From Closterium sp. Naga37s-1 (lineage: Eukaryota > Streptophyta > Zygnematophyceae > Desmidiales > Closteriaceae): a stretch of DNA of 64,000 bases. The notes under the pieces were generated by a model. The model saw only the letters and a list, made by a program, of their open reading frames with translations, made no database searches and had not been told where the DNA came from. Made by a program: the position numbers and the translations under genes. Location: positions 2,356,501-2,420,500 of the forward strand of contig CANJKZ010000777.1 in assembly GCA_947471745.1 (NCBI GenBank), in the 5' to 3' direction. Positions 42,101-53,989 of this stretch are shown one piece after another; the stretch's first letter is position 1, and every line of letters begins with the position of its first letter.

Positions 42101-43962
42101 GCGGGGGGAGGGAAGGAGTGCGGTAGGGGAAGAGGCGGTAGAAGGGGACTGACTCGTCGAACGTGACGTCCTGGGAGGACAGAACACGACGAGAGGAGGG
42201 GTGGTAGAACTGCCACCCTGGGGCGTCAGGGGGGAAGCCGAGGAAGACACAGGGAGCAGCACGAGGGGACAGCTTGTCCGCAGACAAGTCGCGGACAAAC
42301 GCCCGAGATCCCCAGACACGGAACGCAGACGCATCGCCGACCTTCCCCGTCCACAGCAGAGCTGGGGAGGTCTCCGGCCGGGAGACCCTGGGGTGAAGGT
42401 TGATCTGATGCGCCGCGTACCGAACCGCAAACGGCCACAGAAAATGGGGGGCAGCCGCATGCATCATGGACGTACGAGCGACGTCCATGACCATGCCAAT
42501 GCGGCGCTCAGCAATCCCATTTTGCTGTGGAGAGTCCGGAAGCGTAAAGGTCTGGCGGATGCCTCGTGCACGACAGTAGGCTCGCAGAAGGCCAGAGGAG
42601 AACTCTCCACCTCGGTCAGAGTGCAGACGCAGAACAGGAAAGTCCGAGCCAAAGCTCCTCCTGAGCTGGAGACGAGCTGCGCGGATCCAGTCGATCAACA
42701 CCTCAGTGACATCACCCTTGCTGCGCAAGGGGAAGACTGTGGTGTAACGCGAGTAGTCGTCAACCACCAGCAGGAAGTAGCGCTCGTGACCCTGCCCACG
42801 GACGCGGGCCGGGCCCCACACGTCCATGTGAAGCGTCTGCAGAGGAGCCTCTGTCGGGGGAAACTGGGAGGAGTGAGGGGCAGCCCGGAGCCGCCCCTCG
42901 ACACAGGGGACACAGGAAGGTCCGGGTCCCGAAGGAAGGGGAGGGAGAGACCGGGGAAGACCAGAGACAAGGACACGGGAAGCCATGCCCCGAAGACGAG
43001 GCAAGGAGGGGTGGCCAAGACGGTGGTGCCACAGGAGAGTCTCCTGAGACAGGCGGCGACACGAGCAGGGGGCAGACTCAGGACCAGACTTGGACGCAGC
43101 AGCAAACACCTGACCCGACGCAGCTACCTGGCCAGACGCAGGGACAGGAGGAGACTCAGTGGTCAGGGTGTAGAGACTCGACCCCGGCCGACGCGAAAAC
43201 GTGGCCAGGTGTCGGCCTGTGCGGGCGTCCGAGCAGTGGGTCACCCGCTGACTCGCAGGAGTAAACTGGTGAACCCCCGCATCCTGCAGGTCAGCACCAC
43301 TCACCAAGTTCGTCGAGAACGAGGGGAGGTACAGACCAGACAAGGTGCCCGAGGGGGCAGCCGGACACGGGAGGACAGTGGAGAAGTGAGAGAGGACAGG
43401 ACCCCCAGACGGGTCAGCCAGGGAGACTGCAACCGGCCGGCCAAGCGGCGTGAGTGTGGTGCGGTCTCGAAAGAAGGAGCGAGAAGCCCCTGAGTCAAGC
43501 GTGAAGGTGAGGGAGGCCGAAGCCGACGCAGTACCTGAGAGCGCAGCCTCACCAGTACCTGAGAGTGCAGACGCACTGGCACCTAGAGCAGCAGCCGCAG
43601 AAGTACCTGGCGCAGCAGTACCAATGCCCGGGTCGGGCGGGAAACACCGGTAACAGTCACCCTCCTCACTAATAGTCACAGCATACATGGCAGCAAGGAT
43701 AGCATCAAAGTCAAGATCAAAGATAGCTACGCCAGCCCTAGACAGCTCTCCCCAACGGGGAATCTCACTGGCCTCGGGGAACTGCTGACGCCAAGCGTCC
43801 GTCAGGCGGCCAAAGCAGCGCTGGGTGGGGTGGGCACCCCCACACTGCTCACCCGCGCGGTCGCCGGAACGAAGGACGTAGGTGCACGGACCAAAACCCC
43901 CACCCCGCTGACGCTGCGTGTACCACTCACGGAGCTGCTGGGGCGGGGGGATGTCCCGCGAA

Positions 43963-44003
<41 letters not shown>

Positions 44004-45041
44004 ACGCTGGCCACCACCAGAGCCGCTACGCTGCGGGGCACCACCCCGACCAGCTCCACCCCCTCCGCCACCGCCGCCTCCACCTCCACCACCACCGCTG
44101 CCTCCGCTCCCACCGCTGCCGCCACCACCGCCTCCTCCTCCGCTGCTGCCACCGCCACCACCGCCCCCGCCACCACTCCCACCGCCACCCCCACTCCCTC
44201 CGCCGCCTCCACCGCCACCTCCACCGCCCCCGCCAGTTCCACCCGCGCCCTTGCCCCCCTTGCCCCTGCCAGGGCGGCGTCTCCCGCTAGGGGCAGACGC
44301 CGCGCAGACCGACTCAAGACCAAGCAGGTCGGCAGCAGCAGCAGAGGCAACAGAGGGCAGCAGGGGGGAAGGAGAACACCCCTCAAAGATGGGGGTGCGA
44401 GGGTCACCACGAGAGGCTCCTACAGCGACGATGCTCTTCTCCGCCGCAAGGAGGGACTTCTCGAGGAGGTCGACAGTGAGAGTGGTGGGACAGACTGAGA
44501 GGAAGTGGTCCCTGACTACGCGAAGGGAGTCAGGGAGGCGTGTGACTATGTAATAGAGAGTGATGTACATGGGGGGGGGGTTCTTGGCGCAGAACTCAGC
44601 AGGAAGGGCGGCGCGGTAGCGAGTGTCACTAGTGCGGAGGTGCGTAATGAGGTCAGCGACAGTGGGAAAGGCAGCAAGGTCAGGAAAGAGGTACGGTAGC
44701 ATGAGTCGGCTCAGGGCAGCAGTGGCAGGGGAAGAGTAGCGCGCAACTACAGCGTCGTACAAGGTCTGAGCACTCTTGTACTGACTAAAGTGCGCGCGCT
44801 CAGTGGTAGGCAGGTGGCGACGCACAGCAAGACGTGCAGCAGCATCGCGGGTGGCCCACTGAGAGCGAACAGTGGGGTCAGCATCAGCAGCAAGGGCAGG
44901 AGAGGCGCCAGAGGTGAGGTCAAAGAGGGAAAGACCGTCCGCCCTATCGCACTGTAAGAACAGCTGCAGGTCGTCGACCCAGACCTCAAAGTCAATGGCT
45001 CGACCCTCAGCGTCAAAAGCGAGGACACTAGGGGTAGCCAT
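39108..45041 (-). CDS. Copia-1 Gag-Pol polyprotein, intact (1,977 aa)
   Basis: Single open frame from ATG at 45041 (chosen because MATPSVLAFDAEGRA matches the start of all related gag genes). Order with rough residues: Gag 1-240; Gly-rich tail 260-335 and poly-Gln ~345-360; zinc knuckle C-x13-C-x3-H-x4-C ~382-408; protease FTLDSGASRSFF ~513; pre-integrase LLWHHRLGHPSL; integrase with catalytic Asp in HMDVWGP (~739), Asp in HSDRGGEF (~808) and Glu in QQNGIAERR (~843); AEPGG-type array ~1017-1100; RT with LVYVDDLVF (~1652); RNase H with HADASWADD (~1822), EAEIYAGA and YVDNKA; end FTKALAPCDHQRF. All expected catalytic residues are present. It should support reverse transcription and integration in virus-like particles. 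Confidence 0.93.
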
Positions 45042-46015
45042 GACGACGACAGTGTAGTAGTGCAAGCAGTAGGGGAAGGGCACGCAGTAAGAGTGGTGCT
45101 GTGCTCACCAGGCAGGGCAGGTCGGGCGGCTCGGCAGTAGGGCGGCCCGGCAGCTGGGCGGCTCGGCGGCTCGGCTGCTGGGCGGCTCGGCTCCCGGGCG
45201 GCTCGGCGGCAGGGCGGCTCGGCGGCAGGGCGGCTCGGCGGCAGGGCGGCTCGGCGGCTCGGCTCCCGGGCGGCTCGGCGGCAGGGCGGCTCGGCGGCAG
45301 GGCGGCTCGGCTCCCGGGCGGCTCGGCTGCAGGGCGGCTCGACGGCTGGGCGGCTCGGCTGCTCTGCTGCTGGGCGGCTCGGCTGCGCTGCTGCTGGGCG
45401 GCTCGGCCGCTGTAGAGGAGTGGCGGGGCCGCTGCAGAGAAGGGCGGCGGGGCCGCTTGATAGGGCGGCGGGGCCGCTGATGGGGCGGCGGGGCCGCGAG
45501 GAAGGGCGGCGGGGCCGCGCGATGGGGCGGCGGGGCCGCGAGGAAGGGCGGCGGGGCCGCTAGATAGGGCGGCGGGGCCGCGCGATGGGGCGGCGGGGCC
45601 GCGAGGAAGGGCGGCGGGGCCGCTAGGTAGGGCGGCGGGGCCTCGCGATGGGGCGGCGAGGCCGCGAGGTAGGGCGGCGGGGCCGCGCAATGGGGCGGCG
45701 AGGCCGCGAGTAAGGGCGGCGGGGCCGCTAGGTAGGGCGGCGGGGCCGCGCAATAGGGCGGCGAGGCCGCGAGGTAGGGCGGCGGGGCCGCTAGGTAGGG
45801 CGGCGGGGCCGCTAGGAGAGAGGCGGCGGGGCCGCGAAGACGGGCGGCGGGGCCGCTGAGACGAGTGGCGGGGCCGCAGTGAAGGGCCGCTAGGGCGGCT
45901 CGACGAAGTGAGGGCCCGGAGCGCGACTCGGGCTGAGCGCGCTTCGGGCAGGAAAAAAAAAATCGATGTGGTGGGCCCTAAGCACAGTTCCCAAGGGGGA
46001 ACCTGCTCGATACCA
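45042..46015 (-). repeat. Copia-1 leader: PBS, hairpin and two repeat arrays
   Basis: In minus sense: PBS TGGTATCGAGCAGG (46002-46015) against the LTR, inverted repeat GTTCCC/GGGAAC with 4-nt loop (45987-46002), a first array of GCGGCCCCGCCGCCC-type units (about 45420-45880), a second array of GCCGAGCCGCC-type units (about 45101-45420), then a donor-like CTGGTGAGC near 45105 and the gag ATG. Long open frames across it are compositional. Confidence 0.85.
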
Positions 46016-46150
46016 TGAGAAGATTTGAACAAGAATGAATGAACTATGAATGAAGTGAGTACATATAGGAAACCCTAATTGGGTTGTACCCCCTATGGGA
46101 TACCCCACTATAGCCTACACAACAGCATAAGCTATATATATGTTCTGACA
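46016..46150 (-). repeat. 5' LTR of copia-1 (135 bp)
   Basis: Identical by eye to 38768-38902. Adjacent to the PBS on its lower-coordinate side. Followed by the TSD GCAGC. Confidence 0.93.
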
Positions 46151-46155
46151 GCAGC

Positions 46156-46963
46156 AGGTCGGTCAGCGGGCCGGTTATCCTCGCCATATTCGGGATAAAC
46201 CGTCGGACGTAATTCACGAATCCGAGAAAACTCTGGAGTTCCGTGACGTTCGTCGGGGACTTCCACTCCTGTATGGTCTTGATTTTCGCCGGGTCGATTT
46301 TAATGCCGTCGCGCGAGATGACGTGCTCCAAAAACTCCAACTCCTGCTTAAAAAACTCGCACTTAGAGCCCTTGGTGATGAGTCGGTTCTCCTGCAGCCG
46401 CTTAAACACTGCATCCAGGTCGCGGAGGTGCTGCTCCCGTGTCTTGCTAAAAATGAGGATATCGTCCAAGTAGACGATGACACATCGGTCTAGAAGATCC
46501 CGAAAAACCGTGTTCATGGTCAGTTGAAAAGTTGAGGGCGCGTTCGTGAGGCCGAAAGGCATCACTGTAAATTCGTAACTCCCGTAGCGTGTGCGAAACG
46601 CAGTCTTGTCACAATCGTCGGCGAAGACTCGAATTTGGTGGTAACCGCCACGTAAGTCAATCTTCGAGAAATATCGAGCGCCGCGAAGTTGGTCGAGGAG
46701 GTCGTCGGTGCGTGGGATTGGGTAGCGAGACTTGATGGTGACCCGGTTCAGCACGCGATAGTCGATACACATGCGAAGCCCGCCGTCCTTCTTCGGGGTG
46801 AACATAATTGGTGCTGCGAAAGGAGATGTGCTGGCCCGAATGAACCCTTTCTCCAACAGTGCGTCAATTTGTCGTCGCAGCTCCTCGAGTTCCGGCTGGG
46901 TCAACCGCCACTGTGTCCGAACAGTCGGCTGCGCGCCAGGTTCCAGCTGGATTTTGTGGTCCT
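46156..46963 (-). pseudogene. Large gypsy pol: reverse transcriptase segment
   Basis: Uninterrupted RT frame between the two copia insertions: HKIQLEPGAQP (46963 down), MCIDYRVLNRVTIKSRYPIPR, SKIDLRGGYHQIRV (first catalytic Asp present), VMPFGLTNAPSTFQ, VIVYLDDILIFSK (catalytic DD, about 46470), FLGFVNYVRRFIPN, GPLTDLL to 46156. Flanks join to the protease side at 54119 and the RNase H side at 38762 in frame. It is classed as a pseudogene only because downstream pol has stops. Confidence 0.9.
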
Positions 46964-47094
46964 TGTGAAGATTAGAACGAGAATGGTTGAACTATGAAAC
47001 AGTTGGGTACAAGTACTAACCCTAATTGGGTTGTACCCCATATGGGCTACCCCACTACAGCCTACACAGATGTATAAGCTATAATGTTCTGACA
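46964..47094 (-). repeat. 3' LTR of copia-2 (131 bp) and PPT
   Basis: Plus-sense TGTGAAGATTAG to AATGTTCTGACA, followed by CACCCCCATA (polypurine tract in reverse). Confidence 0.92.
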
Positions 47095-47293
47095 CACCCC
47101 CATAGGCAAAGTGGGGGAGAACAAGTGGTCACAAGACCAGTCAAGCGAAGCAAAGCAAGCTCAGGGTGGATCACAAAGTCACCACACAGTCCGAGCACAA
47201 GAGCAAGGCCACAAGGCCAGTTCACATGCAAGATCATATATATAAAGGTAAACAAGCAAGTGCAGGTATAGAAAGAGTACAGTACAAACAAGA

Positions 47294-50200
47294 TCAAGAA
47301 GTGAGCAAGTGAGGCCAGGTAGGCACAAGACCTAGCAAAGTACAGAAGCGCTGATGATCACAAGGCGGAAGGGCCTTGGTGAAGATATCAGCAGTGTTGG
47401 CCTCAGAGGCCACGTAGGTGAGGCGGAGCTGACCACGCTGCTGCAGCTCACGAGACAGGAAGTAGCGGAGAGCAATGTGCTTCGTTCTGTGCTCCAGTCT
47501 GTGCTCCCGACACAAGGCCAGCATGGCCTTGTTGTCTACGTACAGAACTGGAGGAGAACGAGGCGGCTCTCCTAGGTCAGTCAGCAGGTAGGTGAGCCAG
47601 CGTAGCTCCTGTGCAGCCATGGCCCCTGCGTAGATCTCAGCCTCACAGCTGGAGCAGAGAACAGAAGACGAGCGGGTAGACCGCCACGAAACAGAGCCGG
47701 AGCCAAGGCTGAAGGTGTAACCCTGTGACGACCGCTGCAGAGCCTGGTCGTCAGCCCAAGAAGCGTCAGCGTGACCTGTGAGGACCACTCGATGTCGCCC
47801 TCCAAGCTCTAGCCCCATGCCCAACGTACTGCACACGTAGCGCAACACCCTCTTCGCTGCAGCCATGTGCTCTGGTCGGTGTCTCCCAGGAGCAACATAG
47901 CGTGCCAAGATGCTAAGAGGGTATGCAAGGTCAGGTCGTGTGCAGGTCATCAGGTACATGAGGCAGCCAACAAGCTCTGGGTACGGGCCACTCGGCTCTA
48001 CGGACTCATCCGAAGGCAGAGCTGAGAGCGAGTGGCGAGTAGACAGAGGAGTGGCCTGAGGCGAGGAGTACGTGAAGCCGAAGTGCTGAAGGACCTGCTG
48101 CACCATGTGTGACTGAGTCAGGGTAATGGTGCGCTGTGCTCTGTCCCGAGTGATCTGCAAGCCAAGGTAGCTGCGCAGTTCACCCAGGTCTGTGCACGTG
48201 TGTCTCTTCTGCAGCTCGGACTTCACGTGGGCGAGTCCAGCAGTATCAGCAGTGGCAAAGACCAAGTCGTCGACGTACACGAGGATGTAGAACGGCGGCA
48301 AAGAGGTGTCGGTGCGCAGAAACAGCGACGGGTCGGCTGTAGAAGGAGCAAACCCAAGAGCCGCAAGTGTAGTCCTCAGTGTGTCGTGCCACTCACGGGG
48401 TACCTGGCGGAGACCGTAGACTGGCCGCCGGAGGCTTCACTGGGTACCAAGGGGGAAACGACCCAGTGAAGCCAGGTGGGCGGCGCAGCCAGATCTCCTC
48501 GTGCAGGCTGCCCTGCAGGAAAGCTGTGCTAAAGTCAAGAGAGTGAAGCTCGTAGTCGCGCTGAGCGGCTATGTGCAGCAGCACCCGAAGAGTGGTCATC
48601 TTCGGGGTGGGAGAGAAGGTCTGGAAGTACTCAACTCCCTGCCGCTGACTGAAGCCTCGAGCCACGTAACGCGCCTTGAAGACAGGCGGAGAACCCGGAG
48701 GCCGCTTCACCCTGAAAATCCACATGCCACTGACGATGTTCGCCCCAGGTGGGGGAACCTCGTCGACGTAGGTGCCTGTGGACTTCCAGGAAGCCATCTC
48801 TGCGTCCATGGCCGACTGCCACTGAGAGGAGTAGGGACCCTCGATCGCCTCAGCGTACGATCGAGGAGTCGGGATGTCTGGTGCATCCGGGTCTCCCTCA
48901 GGGGCAATCAGCGTGGACACGAGATGGGGCAAAGCAGCAGCAAAGCACTGGAACTCCTCCTGCCTGTCCTCAAGGACGTCCGTGCTAAGAGCACACTCGC
49001 CCTCGACGGACGGAGGACAGACAGACTCAGACTCAGCAACGAGACTGGCAGCGTAGTCTAGACGACAGCGAGCAGCAAAGTCGACAAGCTCAGCAACTAG
49101 GGCAGACGCAGCAGTGGACTCAAAGGAAGGGTCAGTGACAACAGTAGCAATGAGACGCGTGACCGAAGGACTAGCAGCACGAAGGGAGTCAGACTCCGGG
49201 TCAGCAAGAGTAGGAAGAGAGGACTCTGGAGGAGACGGCAACGGGACACGCAGAGGAGCAGTGGAAGGACGCAGCGCCATCTGGTGTGTGCCGGGGACCG
49301 CAGGAGGACGCGGACGCGCAGTACGACCACTAGTGCGAGCAGTACGAACAGGCGACGCAGGACGAGACGCAGGCGCACGACGCTCAGCAAGACCTCCAGT
49401 AGGACCAGTGTAGGGAGAAGGAGCAGGTAGAGGGGAGGCGGGCTGTAACTGTGACTGCGAGTGGACAAGCTGTGGACACTCTAAGGAAGGAGCAGGACCA
49501 GGAGAGGGCGGGAGACCAAGAACCTGCTCCAGGAGCGGAACGAAGTACGGCCTCGGCCGCTCAGCGCCTCCAGAACCAGCAGGGACGGCACCAGTACCCC
49601 AAGCGGCAGCACCAGCGCCAGTAGCACCTCCAGCTCCAACAGCGCCAACTCCAGCACCCTCAGAAGCACCAGCGCCAGCAGCACCGCCAGCGCCAACACC
49701 CCCAGCAGCTCCAGCTCCAGCAGCACCAACTCCTGTAGGACCGTCAGCTCCAGCAGCCTCAGCAGCACCCCCAGACGCACCAGCGCCAGTAGAAACACCA
49801 GCGCCAACACCCCCAGCAGCTCCAGCTCCAGCAGCACTAGTACCGCCAGCAGCTCCAGCAGGACCAACTCCAGTAGCCCCAGCAGCACCCCCAGTCTCAG
49901 CAGCCCGTCTCCAGCGGCGGGCAAACCACTCGCGCAGCTCCTGTGGAGAGAGTGGCTCCCGCCTCGACAAAGCACCGCCGGCTGCCACACGAGCAGACCC
50001 AGTGCCCCCAGGCTCGGCACCCCCAAGCTCCGCACCTCCAGGCTCCGCACCCCCAGGCTCCGCACCCCCAGACACAGCACCCCCAGGCTCAGCACCCCCA
50101 GACTCAGCACCCCCAGTCTCAGCACTCCCAGACCCGGCACCCGCAGGCTCAGCACCTCTAGCAGCACCAGAGTCAACAGCTACCTCGACAGGCTCGACTG

Positions 50201-53200
50201 CGTCTACCTGGGACACACCTGACGGGGCAGGACCCTGAGGGGGGAGGGGGTCTACCGGAGGAGGACCTGGTGCAAGGAAGAGCGGCGGCGGGGGGGGGGG
50301 GCGCAGTGCGGTAGGGGAAGAGACGGTAGTAAGGCACCGACTCGTCAAAGGTGACGTCCTGGGAGGACAGAACACGGCGCGAGGTGGGGTGGTAAAACTG
50401 CCACCCAGGCGCATCAGGGGGGAAGCCAAGGAAGACGCAGGGAACAGCACGGGGGGACAGCTTGTCCGCAGACAAGTCGCGGACAAACGCCCGAGATCCC
50501 CAGACCCGAAACGCAGACGCATCGCCAACCTTTCCGGTCCACCGCAAGGCGGGGGAGGTCTCTCGCAAGGAGACCCGGGGCTGAAGGTTGAGCTGATGCG
50601 CGGCGTACTGAACCGCAAACGGCCACAGAAAATGGGGGGCAGCCGCATGCATCATGGACGTACGAGCGACGTCCATGACCATGCCAATGCGGCGCTCAGC
50701 AATCCCATTTTGCTGTGGAGAGGCCGGAAGCGTGAAGGTCTGGCGGATGCCCTGTGCACGACAGAAGGCTCCCAGACGGGCAGAGGAAAACTCCCCGCCT
50801 CTGTCCGAGTGCAGACGCAGAACAGGAAAGTCTGAGCCGAAACTCTCTCTGAGCTGGAGACGAGCTGCGCGGATCCAGTCGATCAACACCTCAGTGACGT
50901 CACCCTTGCTGCGCAAGGGGAAGACTGTGGTGTAACGCGAGTAGTCGTCAACCACCAACAGGAAGTAACGCTCGTGCCCCTGGCCACGGACGCGGGCGGG
51001 GCCCCACACGTCCATGTGGAGGGTCTGTAGCGGAGCCTCTGTCGGAGGAAACTCGGAGGAGTGAGGGGCGGCGCGCTGTCGCCCCTCGACGCAGGGGACG
51101 CAGGTAGGGGCAGGCCCCGGAGGTAGGGGGGGGAGAGACCGAGGGAGACCAGAGACAAGGACACGGGAGGCCATGCCTCGGAGACGAGGCAGGGAGGGGT
51201 GACCAAGGCGGTGGTGCCAGAGGAGAGTCTGGTGGGACAGGAGACGACACGAGCAGGGAGCAGACTCAGGACCAGACCTGGACGCTGCAGCAAACACCTG
51301 ACTCAACGCAGCTACCTGGCCAGACTCAGCAGCCGGAGGAGACTCAGTAGTAAGGGTGTACAGGCTCGACCCTGGCCGACGAGTGAACGTGGCCAAGTGT
51401 CGGCCTGTCCGAGCACACGTGCAGTGGGTCACTCGCTGACTCGCAGGAGTGAACTGGTCAACCCCCCTATCCTGTAGGTCCGCTCCACTCACCAAGTTCG
51501 TAGAGAACGCGGGGAGGTAGAGACCTGACAGGGTGCCAGAGGGGGCTGCCGGGTACGGTAAGACAGTGGAGAAGCTAGGAAGGATAGGACCCCCAGAGGG
51601 GTCTGCCAGGGAGACTGCAACCGGCCGACTGAGCGGCGTAAGAGTGGTGCGGTCTTGAAAGAAGGAGCGGGACGCACCCGAGTCAAGGGTGAAGGTGTGG
51701 AAGGCCTGAGCCGACGTAGTACCTGAGAGAGCAGACTCACCAGCACCTGGGGCAGCAGACGCGCTGGCACCTGGGACAGCAGACGCACTGGCACCTGGGG
51801 CAGCAGACGCACTAGCACCTAGAGCAGCAGCCTCACCAGCACTTAGAGCAGTGGCCTCAATGCCCGGGTCAGGCGATACACACAGGTAACAGTCACCCTC
51901 AACACTAGTAGTCACAGAATACATGGCAGCAAGGATAGCATCATAGTCAAGATCAAAGACGGCAACCCCCGCCCTAGACAGATCTCCCAAGCGAGGGATC
52001 TCTGACGCCTCAGGGAACTGGCGACGCCACGCATCCGTCAGGCGACCGAAGCAGCGCTGGGTGGAGTGCGGGCCCCAGCACTGCTCACCAGCTCGGTCAC
52101 CGGTACGGAGGACGTAAGTGCAGGGACCAAAACCCCCACCGCGCTGGCGCGCAGTGTACCACTCACGAAGCTGCTGAGGGGACAGGGTCACACCACTCCG
52201 CTGCTGCTGGCGCGGACCACCACCTGAGCCACTCCTCTGCGCAGAGTCGCGACCCGCTCCACCACCGCCGCCGACGCCGCCGCCGCCTCCGCCGCCTCCT
52301 CCACCTCCGCCTCCTCCGCCACCTCTGCCGCCTCCGCTCCCTCCGCCACCACCGCCGCCTCCGCCGCCTCCACTGCTGCCGCCGCCGCCGCCACCCCCGG
52401 CACCACTCCCACCACCACCCCCACTCCCTCCACTGCCTCCACCACCACCTCCACCGCCCCCGCCAGCCCCTCCAGCGCCCTTGCCCCCCTTGCCCTTGCC
52501 GGTGCGGCGTCTCCCGCTCGGGGCAGACGCAGCGCCGACCGACTCGAAACCAACGAGGTCGGCCGCAGCAGCAGAGGCAACAGAGGGCAAGAGGGGGGAG
52601 GGAGAATACCCCTCAAAGACGGGGGTGCGAGGGTCACCACGAGAGGCTCCTACAGCGACTATACTCTTCTCTGCTGCTAGGAGTGCCTTCTCGAGGAGGT
52701 CAACGGTGAGAGTGGTGGGGCAAACTGAGAGGAAGTGGTCCCTGACTACGCGGAGAGAGTCAGGGAGCCGGGTGACTATGTAGTAGAGGGTGATGTACAT
52801 GGGGGGGGGGTTCTTGGCGCAGAACTCAGCAGGAAGCGCAGCGCGGTAGTGAGTGTCACTAGTGCGGAGGTGCGTAATGAGGTCAGCGACTGTGGGAAAG
52901 GCAGCAAGGTCAGGGAAGAGGTACGGTAGCATGAGGCGGCTCAGTGCAGCAGTGGCAGGGGAAGAGTAGCGTGCAACTACAGCGTCGTACAAGGTCTGAG
53001 CACTCTTGTACTGGCTAAAGTGTGCACGCTCAGTGGTCGGTAAGTGGCGGCGCACAGCAAGGCGAGCACCAGCATCACGCGTGGCCCACTGTGAGCGAAC
53101 AGTGGCATCAGCATCAGCAGCAGGGGCAGGAGAGGCACCAGAAGTGAGGTCAAACAGGGAGAGACCGTCTGCCCTATCGCACTGTAGGAAAAGCTGCAGA

Positions 53201-53271
53201 TCATCTACCCAGACCTCAAAGTCAACTGCCCGACCCTCAGCGTCAAAGGTGAGAACACTAGGGGAGGCCAT
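47294..53271 (-). pseudogene. Copia-2 gag-pol, two frameshifts and one stop
   Basis: Same architecture as copia-1. The first frame, 53271 (MASPSVLTFDAEGRA) to about 50300, holds Gag, Gly-rich tail, zinc knuckle C-x13-C-x3-H-x4-C (about 52050-52130), protease FTLDSGASRSFF (about 51670), and integrase (MDVWGP about 51010, SDRGGEF about 50800, QQNGIAERR about 50700). A 12-C run (50290-50301; the matching run in copia K is 11 bases) shifts the frame. The second frame carries the AEPGG linker and early RT to about 48440, where one extra base and TGG to TGA (Trp codon in GTQWS) break it. The third frame has LVYVDDLVF (about 48275) and RNase H to the stop at 47294. All catalytic motifs survive. Confidence 0.9.
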
Positions 53272-53989
53272 GACAGCAGTAGACAGGCAGTGAGTACAGT
53301 GGGGCAGGGCAGTGCAGTGGTAGAGGTGCTGCTCTTACCAGGCAAGTAGGGCGGTCCCGGGCAGGCCGACAGGCGGCAGCGCCTCGGCTGCGGTGCGGCT
53401 CGGCGGCTCGGCGGCTCGGCTGCTGGGCGGCTCGGCGGTCGGGCGGCTCGGCTGCAGGGCGGCTCGGCGGTCGGGCGGCTCAGCTGCAGGGCGGCTCGGC
53501 TGCTCGGCGGCTCGGCTGCTCGGCGGCTCGGCTGCTCGGCGGCTGGGCGGCTCGGCGGCTCTGGCGCTGGACGGCTGAGTGGCGACGGGGCCGCGGAAGG
53601 GCGGCGACGGGGCCGCTGAAAGGGCGGCGACGGGCCGCTGAAAGGGCGGCGACTGGTCGCTGAAAGGGCGGCGACGGGGCCGCGGAAGGGTGGCGATGGG
53701 GCCGCTGAAGGGCGGCGACGGGGCCGCGGAAGGGCGGCGACGGGGCCGCTGAAGGGCGGCGACGGGGCCGCGGAAGCGCGGCGACGGGGCCGCTGAAAGG
53801 GCGGGCGGCGACGGGGCCGTGAGGACGGCACGACGGGGCCACTAGGGGCCGTGAGGGAGGCCGCTAGAGGCCACGAAGGGGAGTCACATGGGGCGCGACT
53901 CGGGAAGGGGCCAAGCGCGCTCCGGGCAGGAAAAAAAAAGTCGGTGGGCCCTAGGAACAGTTCCCACGGGGGAACCTGCTCTATCGCAC
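53272..53989 (-). repeat. Copia-2 leader with damaged PBS
   Basis: Minus sense: PBS region reads TGCGATAGAGCAGG instead of TGGTATAGAGCAGG (53975-53989). Inverted repeat GTTCCC/GGGAAC (53960-53975). Arrays of GCGGCCCCGTCGCCGCCC (about 53580-53830) and GCCGAGCCGCC (about 53390-53570), donor-like CTGGTAAG near 53340, then gag ATG at 53271. Confidence 0.85.

Larger units (their letters stand above)
38768..46150 (-). mobile_element. Copia-1: full-length, apparently intact element
   Basis: 7,383-bp Ty1/copia with 135-bp LTRs that are identical by eye, TSD GCAGC at 38763-38767 and 46151-46155, PBS, leader, one unbroken gag-pol frame and polypurine tract. Inserted in the pol of the large gypsy element between RT and RNase H. 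Removal with one TSD copy restores TDLLHKDKNFEWG. The youngest-looking insertion in the window. Confidence 0.95.

Noticed and set aside
45101..45880. Regular repeats reminiscent of a CRISPR array
   Set aside because: Units are short, variable and lack unique spacers; they belong to a eukaryotic retrotransposon leader.
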